Origin: Aurelia coerulea
Lineage: Eukaryota > Cnidaria > Scyphozoa > Semaeostomeae > Ulmaridae
Reading direction: 5' to 3'
Length of the DNA: 64,000 nt
Assembly (NCBI GenBank): GCA_039566865.1
Contig: CM076952.1
Location: forward strand, 15,520,501-15,584,500
Part shown: one piece after another, positions 49,310-59,112 of the stretch
How the letters are laid out: each line of letters starts with the position of its first letter
Numbering within the stretch: position 1 is the first letter of the stretch
Position numbers and translations under genes: made by a program
Notes under the pieces: generated by a model
Told to the model about the DNA's origin: nothing
The model's input: the letters and a program-made list of their open reading frames with translations, nothing else
The model's database searches: none

Positions 49310-49740
49310 TTCTTCAGATCTTTAAAAAGGTGGATATAAAATTCTGTGACATTTTTCTTGGAATTGAATGACTTGAAAGGGACTTATGGCACTTTGATGT
49401 TAACCTGCCTTGGAAGTTTTTTGATATTGGTTTTTCAAAATGGCTGCGTTTTTGTTTTCGTTGAAAGGGTTCATGGAAAATTTTGAAAAAATTAAAATTA
49501 TAGTAAATCCTAAACCAATAGATGCAAAATGGTATAAACTTCAAGAAAACCAGTCTATGAAACTCTACAATATGGTGGCGAGCAGGAGTCTGCAGCTTTT
49601 CTGGTTTAGGATTTATAAATTTGATGACATCATAGCCTCAGATTTACAGAAAAAGCCTGAGTTCCTTCTCAGCAATTTATTTCAAAGAAAACTGTAACAG
49701 AATTTTACCACCGACCTTTTTCAAGATTCCGCAACGCTTT
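49310..49740. repeat. Dispersed repeat (partner 56425-56735)
   Basis: Shares ATCTTTAAAAAGGT, ATTCTATGAC-like, TTTCTTGGAA and CTGGTTTAGGATTTA phrases with 56425-56735. Possible inverted ends: CTTTAAAAAGGTGG at the left and CCGACCTTTTTCAAG at the right. No protein recognised. Confidence 0.5.
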
Positions 49741-50110
49741 CGCTCCTTCTACCTATGGAATCATTTTGTTTTGGCGCAGTGTTATTGTACTTGAACAGGT
49801 ACAACTTTTTAACAGATCAAAACGGTATCGATAAGTGTTGACGTGGTGTTAGTGTTCGAGGCGTTACTTGTGTAACTCAGACCAGTATCTGCTGACGTAT
49901 GGTTAGCCTGACCCACAAATCAAACAAGTTAGGGTAAGTTGGGGATCCAGCAAAAGAGTCACGGATCGATAGCTGTGAGTTTGAGGCAGGTTTGCTTGTT
50001 AACGTCGTATTTTCGAAGAAATTTCAATAATTATTATGAGAAACCTGAGATGGCAAACGTTGGGTTATTTTCTCAGCATCAACTGTTTTAAAAATGTTAG
50101 GGTTATGAAC

Positions 50111-51292
50111 TAGGGTAGGGTGGGGGTAATGTGGGTCTACGGGGTAAAGTGGGTCTATTGAGCTTTTCGCTAGAAACATCCTTCCTCATTAAATGGAAGA
50201 AAGGCTTGCTATTTTTCTTTTAATGTCTGCATAATAAACTGCCTTTTTACATAAAACATTCCTCTTAGATGTATCTCCACTCGTTTTATAAAATAAATTT
50301 ACTGAACGGCCTACTGTGCAAGAATTTGAAAGCCCAGGAAAACTTTCTCCAGCCACTGTTGTTTTGCTTTTCTGGCCAATTTAATTACCACGAGGTGAGA
50401 GTTTGGTCTTTTACAAATGAAATAACGTTTATGTCGAAGTCATTGACGCGATTGTTCTTTTTATTTTTTTACCAGGTGGGGTAATGTGGGCCTACTGAGA
50501 ATTCAGCCATAATTCAAATTGAACGAAGCCTTGAATTGCCTAAAATTTTCGCACTTATGTTTACCTTGCCACGTTGCTTTCTGTCTAAAATGCGAAAACG
50601 GGCTTCCTATTACCGCAGTTGCTGTCTTGTAACCAGTAAATTGGAGTAAACATACTGCAAACATCTTTATTTGACTGTTATTATCAAATTCGATCACTGA
50701 CTTGCAAGTCGCAACCATGGTGGATCACAGCATAAAGGCCAGTTTCCAGTCAGTGGAATTTTCCCAGCGGACTGAAATTCTTTTGTTTACAAGAGAAAAT
50801 GTCGCTCTGTAATTGAATAGAAATTTAGGGTTCAATGACTTTTTATTGTGTAAAATTCCGCCCGCGCGGAAAATTCCACTGACTGGAAACTGGCCTTAAC
50901 GACCGTAGTTTTATGTTCGTTGCGGGAACGGGATTGCTTTCGATAAAAGGCAGACTGTGATTTTATTGAACAGAGAATAGTTGGGAAATGTAAGTGCATT
51001 AATTTTTCTAATCATTTAGCCTTTCATATTCCGATTGTGTACAAGTTTTGAAAATAGACCCACTTTTCCCGCTCGTCGGAAAAAGTGGGCCTATTTTAGT
51101 TGCCAAAAGAGAAATTTGTTTTAAAATATTTAACCGCCTTTGTCAGAGCTGAGATTTTTTCCGAAGAAAGAAGAAGCACTGAATGTCAATTAAACGAAAC
51201 TTTTGAAATGTTGTGCATTTTAGTCTCGTTTTACCAGCTATCCATTTTGAGATTTTGCTCATTTTCGACCCACATTACCCCACCCTACCCTA
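50111..51292. mobile_element. Non-autonomous element with TAGGGTAGGGTGGGG ends
   Basis: Left TAGGGTAGGGTGGGGGTAAT and right ATTACCCCACCCTACCCTA are inverted repeats. GGGGTAATGTGGGCCTACT recurs inside at 50476. Same type as 4144-5462, with different sequence. A smaller MITE sits inside at 50736-50896. Confidence 0.7.
50736..50896. mobile_element. Small MITE, GGCCAGTTTCCAGTCAGTGG family, copy 2, with TAA duplication
   Basis: Ends AGGCCAGTTTCCAGTCAGTG and CACTGACTGGAAACTGGCCT are perfect inverted repeats. TAA flanks both sides (50733-50735, 50897-50899), the 3-bp target choice of PIF/Harbinger elements. Nested in 50111-51292. Confidence 0.75.
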
Positions 51293-52360
51293 CGCAAGAG
51301 CTCGAAAAATCTGGTTGGTGAAGGTGAAGTTGCGTTTTTAGTGCCAAGCGCTAGGATCGCATAAGTTGAGAAGACCTAACGGAGTCCGCGACCCCATGTC
51401 ATGACGCTCAAGTGGTGGGGCACTACCGGGTATCGAATATGGAGCCATGTGTCGGACAAAATGGCTAAACAGTTTTCGTCGTTTCATGTTTCGTGAGTAA
51501 AGTGTTTTCGTGACTACTATTCGTGGAAATTTTAGATTCGTGGGTCACTTTTTTCGTTGGACATTTCGTGGGATTTCAGATTTTGTGCCTGTTAGTGGTT
51601 CGCGTGCACCATCAGTTCATTCTTTTCGTGGATTTTCAATTCGTGGGTTTCTCCTTTTCGTCGGTCTGTTAGCCGGCTTTTCAATTCGTATGTTTCACCT
51701 TTTCGTCGGTCTGTTAGCCGGTCTTCTTTTCGTGGGTTTTTCACTCATCTCTCTTATCAACTGGTCGATCGTCCACTTGAGTGCTACAACACGTTTAACA
51801 CATTTTAATCCTATTTTGGTAGACTTTTTGTTATAACTCTGCCAGAAGAACAATTACGGCCCTGAAACTTTCTGACTTTTGGCTGTTACTTATTATGCAA
51901 CGACTCAAGAAGTTTTATAAACATATTTGACAAATGAGGGGGAGGGAGACAATTTTCGGGACCTGACTCTGTCAAAATCGCCAATTCTCAAATATTAATT
52001 TTCGCGAAAAAAGTAGCAAATTTGCAATATTTTGCAAACATATTTGCAGGGTAGTGTTATTTGATATAATCTATCATAATTCTTATGTTTGGATGGAAAT
52101 AATGCTCAAGATTAAATTTTATCGCATTTTTCCTGATTTTGCCACTTTTCTTGACCACACAAAGAAAAATGCTGATGCAAGCATTAATGGCGACTAATTT
52201 TATGTTGATTTTTATATTTTCATAAAGTACATGCCTGGGGCTATTAGTACACCAAATTTGGTTGCTCTATCTTTTTCCAGTCAAGAATTAGGTAAGGGGC
52301 TTTTTTGCCCCCCCCCCCAACCAATATAGGACGTGTCAGATAGCCCAACCACTATAGGGT

Positions 52361-52470
52361 TAAGATGGCAGATGTAGCGAGCTCTCCGACAGAGAACGTT
52401 AGAAATTTCGTGAAACGGCAGTTGTTACAGTTGATAAGAGAGAAGGCTTGGACATTGTTGCAGATAGACA
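52361..52470 (+). repeat. Inverted duplicate of the transposase-like start
   Basis: Matches the reverse complement of 52739-52852: AAGATGGCAGATGT...CAGATAGACA. A 4-base deletion after AAGAGAGA breaks its frame. With the outer ends this gives two nested inverted repeats in the same element. Confidence 0.8.
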
Positions 52471-52848
52471 TTTCTTTTGCGTGAACCCATATCTAAGGTA
52501 GCTCACCAAAGTCTCTTCAGGTATGTCAATTAATGGCCTGCCTGCTGTTCCTCTTGGTAGACCGCCACCGTCTCTATGTAAGCTAGGAATCACATTTGAA
52601 GCATATTGGAGAAGCATGTTATGTGCTTCTAGGAGGCCAGTAAGTGCTTGAAAAGGGATGAAACCTGGCCAAACCCTGCAAGATTGGGCACATATATCAA
52701 TCAGATGCTCCATTTTATAACAAGCATGATCATAGGTATGTCTATCTGCAACAATGTCCAAGCCTTCTGTCTCTCTTATCAACTGTAACAACTGCCGTTT
52801 CACGAAATTTCTAACGTTCTCTGTCGGAGAGCTCGTTACATCTGCCAT
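52471..52848 (-). pseudogene. N-terminal fragment of an integrase-type transposase-like protein
   Basis: Starts MADVTSSPTENVRNF just inside the right inverted repeat. Contains a helix-rich region with conserved-looking His/Cys and then GRPLIDIPEETLVSYLRYGF, which resembles the helix-turn-helix region (GRP-x-x-x-I-P-E-E-x-L) placed before the integrase core in a family of invertebrate integrase-like proteins. The reading frame then runs into the inverted duplicate at 52470 and has no integrase core (no DDE residues). Identification is from memory of the family pattern. Confidence 0.5.
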
Positions 52849-53245
52849 CTTAAAATGTGTTAAACGTGTTGTAGCACTTAAGTGGACGATCGACCAGTTG
52901 ATAAGAGAGATGAGTGCAAAACCCACGAAAAGAAGACCGGCTAACAGACCGACGAAAAGGACAAACCCACGAAAAGAGCACCGACGAAAAGGAGAAACCT
53001 ACGAATTGAAAAACCGGCTAACAGACCGACGAAAAGGAGAAACCCACGAATTCAAAATCCACGAAAAGAATGAACTGATGGTGCACGCGAACCACTAACA
53101 GGCACTTAATCTGAGATCCCACGAAAAGTCTAACGACGAAAAGTGACCCACGAATCTGAAATTTCCACGAATAGTAGTCACGAAAACACTTTACCCACGA
53201 AACATGAAACGACGAAAACTGTTTACCCATTTTGTCCGACACATG

Positions 53246-54559
53246 ACTCCACAATCGAACCCCTGTCCACCTGACTGTTCTGGTTGCAAAGTCAGAGGAT
53301 AACACCACTGCGCCACAACACCTTCAATGGTTGATTTGACTTAATAACACGAGGAAGCTTGAACTAACGAAATTGGCCTTCGGAGGAAGGCTCGGCCTTT
53401 TTCTGAACTCTTGGTCCCTTATTCATCAACTGTCGTACATTTTCTGCATAGATTTATGTATTTAATTAATTCGAAAGACATACATTTGTATGTCGGTTTA
53501 AATTGTTACATTTAAGAAATTATGAAATAGACTTATCATCATCCCATGAAATTGCTATGCCCAAGACAAGAACTTTATATTTTTTATTAAGTGTTGTTCT
53601 TAAATGACACTCATTTTGGTAGGAACTGAGAAATTTTCCCAGTGTAGATTTTTTATTACTAGATTTTGACCAGAAAATGTTTTAATATTTTCTTATCAGG
53701 TTCCTCCAATTCTCCTTGTCTTTATCGTTGGAGATCTCCTTTGCCTTGGTGAACAATTCATAACTAAAATATATCATATGGAAGTAGCCACATTTTTTTC
53801 TCGTTTTATGAAATTAACTAGAAATCCTGTCGATGGTCCAATCCTAATTTTAAGGTGATGCTGGTTTTGAAGCATCCTCTGATTTTGACTTTCTAGGATG
53901 GTCACCCTTCATGCTGACCTGGTGATTCGCTGATTCCTTCTATCGTTCAGTTCAGCCCTGATTGCATTTGACCAGACTGGGCTCAGATATGCAGATGTTT
54001 CTGCTGCGATCGCCGACTTTTTTTAGAAATTGTTTCCATTTTAAACACTTCTATCCCAGCCACATGATCTCACTTGTGTTGCAACGATGTTCGCTAATCG
54101 GAAATTATAGTTGTTTTCACGTCTCATTCCGATCACTGGTGTTTTTTTTCAGTGACGATGGCCGCAGGGGTGATAATATGGAAACTATTTAAGTGCTTTT
54201 AAAAGTAGAATTAGGCCTGATTTGAAACAAAATGCAAAATCTACTATGTTGTAGTTTGTTACTACTTTTGCTGTGCTGTGATCTAAGAGTTTTTCGTGGA
54301 CTTAAAAATTTGGCAAAAGACTGTTTTCCAAAAGAGAATCACAGTTCTGAAGATATTTAACATTTCATTAATCATATTTTCAGATTGTTATGAGAATTGA
54401 TGCAATGGAGAACAGATGCAGAAGATAGATATGACGCCCTGGTCTAAAAAAAGACAGATGAAGTTGAAAGAAGCCGACGTAAATGAAAAAAAGTTCCCAG
54501 AATTAGTAAACGCAAAGCTCTGAAGAGAATTTTTCAGTCTTGATGCTGTGCATTACACA
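53246..54559. other. Upstream of the HEPN-like ORF
   Basis: No coding similarity. CATATTTTCAG at 54373-54383 is a plausible splice acceptor in front of the ORF and may mark a 5' UTR exon. No TATA element stands out. Confidence 0.35.
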
Positions 54560-55198
54560 ATGGATTCAAAAACAGCTTTTCTTAGCTTTCTCGAGAGAAT
54601 TAATGATGGATATGTTTCTGGTCACACAATTAACAGCCTAATCACAGACACTGATTATCAACGGTTGACAATTAAAAATGGAAAAGCCGTTGGAACACCA
54701 CTTGGAAATCGTCACATCTTACCAGGGTATTGGTTCACTGTTTTAATAGCGCCATTTGAAGCATTAGACCGAGTAATCGATTGTGTGCGGATTGAACGCG
54801 AACGCGATGTTGAAAGTAATAATAATGATGATGATTTATGGCAGCTAGCGGATGATATAAAAGCAGAATTTGAGCAACTGTTATTAAAAGTGTGCCCACC
54901 TATTGATGTTCGAGAAGATACGTTTCCTAATAAGAAACCCTTGGTGCATATGAGAAACGCCATCGCACATGGTTGTTACGATCTCAGTGAGGTTAATGGT
55001 AACGTTCAGGTTACCTTTACTGACTACGATCAACTCTGTGGTTACTATTTCACAGCGAGTATTGCCGTGACTATACTGAATAAATTTGCAAGCGAATTTC
55101 TATTGCAAATGAGTGAGTTGTTATACCCAATGATAGAGAAACACAAACGGATTTCTAAAATGGTACAAAAAGTTGCCAGGAAAAACATGTTTTCTTAA
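54560..55198 (+). CDS. Intronless ORF with HEPN-type R-N-x3-H motif
   Basis: A 212-residue frame from the ATG at 54560; the frame is closed by an upstream TGA at 54521. Residues 131-138 read MRNAIAHG, the R-x4-H signature of HEPN superfamily RNases (R132, N133, H137), flanked by a helix-rich N-terminal part and a C-terminal part ending in Lys/Arg-rich helices. HEPN proteins are common in prokaryotic toxin-antitoxin and phage-defence systems and are also found in animal RNA enzymes; overall shape (about 200 residues, motif after the middle) resembles small bacterial HEPN families such as the pEK499_p136 type, but I cannot confirm the family. No signal peptide or membrane segment. No introns, unlike MLH1. 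A mariner-type foldback starts 30 bp after the stop. It could be a horizontally acquired gene, a domesticated one, or one exon of a larger gene. Confidence 0.6.
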   Translation: MDSKTAFLSFLERINDGYVSGHTINSLITDTDYQRLTIKNGKAVGTPLGNRHILPGYWFTVLIAPFEALDRVIDCVRIERERDVESNNNDDDLWQLADDIKAEFEQLLLKVCPPIDVREDTFPNKKPLVHMRNAIAHGCYDLSEVNGNVQVTFTDYDQLCGYYFTASIAVTILNKFASEFLLQMSELLYPMIEKHKRISKMVQKVARKNMFS

Positions 55199-55228
55199 AG
55201 TCTCCTTAGGTATTATCTTATTGTTCTA

Positions 55229-55865
55229 CCGGGTGACCCAGAAAAAGTGACCCAACGCAATCTGTTACAGAAAATTAATTAAGTGGCCATTTGACATGCT
55301 TCAAATGTTGTTCTGTCGCTAAGACCAGCATATGCTATGAGTATTTTTCGCAATTTTTTTCGGCATGTTAAATTTCCAAACTTAAGGATTTCGAGGAAAA
55401 AGGCATGCCTGAAATCCTCAAAAAGTCGTCAAAAACAGGGGATCGATTTACAGCCAAACAACGAGGAGCGTGTTTCATTTCATTTCAACCTGGGAATAGG
55501 TAACCCAATTCTGGATCCGAAGTCTTCAGAGCTCTCTTGACAATGAAATAGCGGATTACCGTAGTGGGGCCCTAGGCAATTGAAAATATTCTCAGGCAGG
55601 ATGAAACACGCTCCTCGTTGGTTTGAAGATCTGAAATGGCTTCAAATCGATCCCTTGTTTTTGACGACTTTTTGAGAATTTCAAGCCATCCCTTTTCCTC
55701 AAAATCCTTATTTCGGGAACTTTTCCGTGCCCAAAAAAATTGCGAAAAATACTCATAATGTAGACTTGTCTTTTAGTGACATAACAACGTTTGAAATATT
55801 TCAATCTGACACTTAATTGTTTTTCTATAACAGATTGCATTGGGTCACTTTTCTGGGTCACCCGG
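55229..55865. mobile_element. mariner-like foldback with CCGGGTGACCCA ends and TA duplication
   Basis: Left CCGGGTGACCCAGAAAAAGT and right ACTTTTCTGGGTCACCCGG; TA on both sides (55227-55228, 55866-55867). Inverted similarity continues inward for about 250 bp (AGATTGC/GCAATCT, AACGAGGAGCGTGTTTCAT/ATGAAACACGCTCCTCGTT). No transposase. Starts 30 bp after the HEPN-like ORF stop. Confidence 0.75.
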
Positions 55866-55867
55866 TA

Positions 55868-57158
55868 GTGAAGGAGTGAGTAAATTGTATTTGATGATTT
55901 CGACATGTGCGTGGTTATTGTTTAGATAGAGGAAAAATAACGTGCGCATGAGTTTTCTTTGTCATTTTTATAGAGTACCTCCACGTATTTCCGTTCATTC
56001 ACCTTTAAATTTCAATGGCAAGTAAATCATGGACCAGAATCGAACATATAATTCTCATTCCCATACAAATCCTTTTACAGCACTTTCCTAATTCCTTGGT
56101 CCAAATGATGAATGATTTTACGAAACAAAGTTTTCACATTTAAGTTAGTCTTTGAATATCGGCTGCATACCTTTTTATTCCACAGCCAGCCAAACATGTT
56201 AACGTTTTTGACTCACACCCGGTATTTGGTATACCGTTTTCAGTTGTTAAGCGCTTATCAAGGTCAGGGGTTATCTGAGAGCCTATTCATACTTTAAAAC
56301 GATCCTACAAAACTTTGAAATCCCAACTGCAATCCTAACAATCTGAGTCCTTAAAAGAGGCCCTGTGCTAATTTTGAAGGAATTTATTATCACCTCTTGT
56401 CCTACCGCAAGGTAGCTACCTTGCTAATGTTCCAAATCTTTAAAAAAGGTTGTTGTAAATTCTATGACCTATTTCTTGGAACTAAATGGCTTCAAACAAA
56501 TTTTAATTATTTTGTTATAATTTTACCGTTGAGCATCTCAGAACTCTTCAATATTTTTAGAATAACAGTAAAAACCCTTCTTTTGTGAGAATCAAGACAA
56601 ATTCTAAAAGAACTTAAAAGCATCGTCATTTTTAAATTTTTCGTTTGACTAAACAAGAAATAATTTTTAAGAAAACCATCGAAGTTTGTCACTCTTCTGG
56701 TTTATGATTTAGAAATTTGATGATGGGACACCTTCATATGAGTCGAAATATTAAATAAGATGCAATTCCGATAAAAATTGAAGATTTCTTAAGAGTACAC
56801 ACGTTAGAATTATGGATAAGTATCTAAAGTTTCTTCGAAGCCAATCAATTAAAAGGAATAGGTCATATAGTTTTACACCCACCTTTTACATCAATTTAAA
56901 GATTTGGAATCTATGCTGTGTTAGCGATTCTAAATTTTTAGGCTTGTTTACTTTAAAGAGTTGTTCTTTAGAAAAGGCTAACTTTGATATCAAGTTATTT
57001 CACAAAGAGCTGTAATACTGTGGTATGCAGAGTTATTGGTTATTTTGTTGGTTGTTGTTTTTGAGCGCCTAATGAAAGAACTGGCAATGTGCATCAAATA
57101 TTGCCTGATTCTAAACTTCGAACAGCAAATTACTCTTTTACATGGTTAAAACGATTCT
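55868..57158. other. Intergenic, with dispersed repeat 56425-56735
   Basis: 56425-56735 matches 49310-49740 in several phrases (ATCTTTAAAAAAGGTTG, TTTCTTGGAACT, CTGGTTTATGATTTA). Otherwise AT-rich, without recognised features. Confidence 0.45.
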
Positions 57159-57161
57159 TAG

Positions 57162-57592
57162 AGGCCCTTTACATGATAAATTTCAACCCGTGTTGAGTTT
57201 CAACACGGGTTGAGTTTTAACAGCATTGCTTATTTTGCCTTGCGTTTACATGAAATCTCAACACGGGTTGAGATTAGGTCACATAGTTGCAAACAATGGA
57301 AGAAGGAATGTGAGCCCACTCAAATATTCGAATGATTGCGGAAATAGATTCGATCTCCTTTGTTCGCATTCTAATCTCGCCCCGAGTTGAAAAAATATTG
57401 CGTTTACATGAGAATTTCAACCCGTGTTGAAATTTCAACACGGGTTGAGTTGCCGAGTTGAGTTGAACCCGTGTTGAGTTTCAACTCGGCCTCCTTCATG
57501 TAAACGCGATGAAGGCTTACACCGTCAACCGAGTTGAAACTCAACCCGTGTTCAACTCAACCCGGGTTGAAATTTCTCATGTAAAGGGCCTG
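57162..57592. mobile_element. Harbinger-like foldback of CAACCCGTGTTGA repeats, TTA duplication
   Basis: Ends GAGGCCCTTTACATGA and CATGTAAAGGGCCTG with subterminal AAATTTCAACCCG. TTA flanks both sides (57159-57161, 57593-57595). Within it AACCCGTGTTGA and its complement occur over ten times, and GTTTACATG marks internal ends at 57244 and 57404. Non-coding. Confidence 0.75.
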
Positions 57593-57595
57593 TTA

Positions 57596-58756
57596 GTAGT
57601 AGATTATTGATAATTATCATCATTCGAAATTGATATTTAACTCACCCGCTTATCTTGTAAATGAGCCTATCCCTAACCGCTCCTATAGATAATAGCAGTC
57701 TTGTGTTCTACAAATTAAACTGATTGAAAAAGCTGTGTCTCTGGCAGTGAAGAACAAACATTTCTGTTATGTTGTTCGTAAGTGCCATTCCGCTTGAAAA
57801 TTGAATGGGCTTCTACTTTTGAGCGACGTCGTTTTTCCACCAATCAGGTGGCTAGAAAATGTCGTTGTTTGCGTTATTTTTCGCTTACTGCAAATATGAA
57901 ATTATCCTGGTGAAATGAAATTGGATGAAATTACCAATAATGTTTTGCAACGTGACCATACCGGATCTTTTGCAAGCCGTCTTTTTCAGAAATCACTCTT
58001 GTTTAGATTTAACCTCTGCAGTACTGACATTAACCTGACATTAACTATTTCTGACATTAATTGACATTTAACCTCTGCAGTAAATCCTCCCCCATCCACT
58101 GCACTCAATGACCTCAACAGTACTAAAATTAACTCTGAAAAGTACGACATAACGTTCGCAGGTCCCGGTACTGAACTGACGTGTGGTAGAGTGTTAACAG
58201 AGTTCACTAGTGTTTTGGTATGCAACGATTTTAAAATTTTAAGCAAATACATTTCAAAACCAAATTTCCTCTACATGATAGAAATTTTCGATACAAAAGC
58301 ACGACATTTTCTAGATTTCTCCCAAATTTCAGTAGAAATTTAAGTAAACAGAAAAAGGCACAACTCTTCTGTCGTTTTATTTTGAACATGTATCTTTGGA
58401 AAATTATCAAAGGGTATATTTGTGGCGTAGGGTAAAAGCATTTGTTGAACACAAAAAATTCAATTTTTTCTTTTCATTCTCGTAAGATCCGATAAAATAA
58501 GTATGAAATAAAATGCATAAAGTTAAAAATGCACAGAGGAAAAACCATTCCCGCATTCAAGGTCGATAAGAGGCATTACAGTTGGAATATACCTTTTTAG
58601 CTATTCTGAAACAGAATCTGAATCAAACAATATTTTGATACATGTTGTGGAATTTTCCAATGTGTACAAAAGGAATAGAAGCTGTAACGCCACTCAATGG
58701 AACGTTTTGTATAAACGATTTATCAAAATATCGCTTGAACCAGACTTTTTAGAATA
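57596..58756. other. Intergenic, nothing recognised
   Basis: AT-rich. A short phrase, AACCTCTGCAGTA, is repeated at 58011 and 58071. No gene or transposon end seen. Confidence 0.45.
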
Positions 58757-59112
58757 GCTATAAAAAGTCTACTAATGGCCATTACTAACGGCTAAAGGAA
58801 TTCAGTACCATTTCTGACATAACGTCAAGTAATCATTTGCGAGACTATAACATAATAATTTTATAGGTCTGGTAAATACAAGTTTATATTCACCAAAGTC
58901 ATTAAATCGCAAGGGAATAGTCAGGGAACAAAATTATGAATGGCTATAAAAAGTCTACTAATGGCTAAAGGAATTCAGTACCATTTCTGACATAACTTCA
59001 ATTAATCATTTGCGAGACCATAACATAATAATTTTATAGGTCTGGTAAATGTAAGTTTATATTCACCAAAGTCGTTAAATCGCAAGGAAATAGTCAGGGA
59101 ACAAAATTATGA
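58757..59112. repeat. Tandem duplication, about 186-bp unit, two copies
   Basis: 58757-58942 and 58943-59112 share nearly all sequence, from GCTATAAAAAGTCTACTAAT to GGAACAAAATTATGA. The second copy lacks about 16 bases after TCTACTAATGGC and has a few substitutions. Confidence 0.9.

Larger units (their letters stand above)
51450..53241. mobile_element. Ginger-like DNA transposon derivative
   Basis: Ends are TGTCGGACAAAATGG and CCATTTTGTCCGACA; CATG flanks both sides (51446-51449, 53242-53245). Inverted repeats are 359 bp (51450-51808) and 392 bp (52850-53241), full of TTCGTGG/TTCGTCG phrases. Ginger transposons are known to have TGTNR ends, 4-5 bp duplications and an integrase-like transposase. 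An N-terminal transposase-like frame is on the minus strand. A piece of that frame is also inverted at 52361-52470. The integrase core is missing, so it cannot move itself. Confidence 0.7.

Noticed and set aside
49440..49697. 85-residue frame starting MAAFLFSLKG
   Set aside because: Lies in a dispersed repeat whose other copy (56425-56735) is not open in the matching frame.
53962..54192. 76-residue frame upstream of the HEPN-like ORF as its partner gene
   Set aside because: Composition and frame look random, and no antitoxin- or nucleotidyltransferase-like motif is visible.
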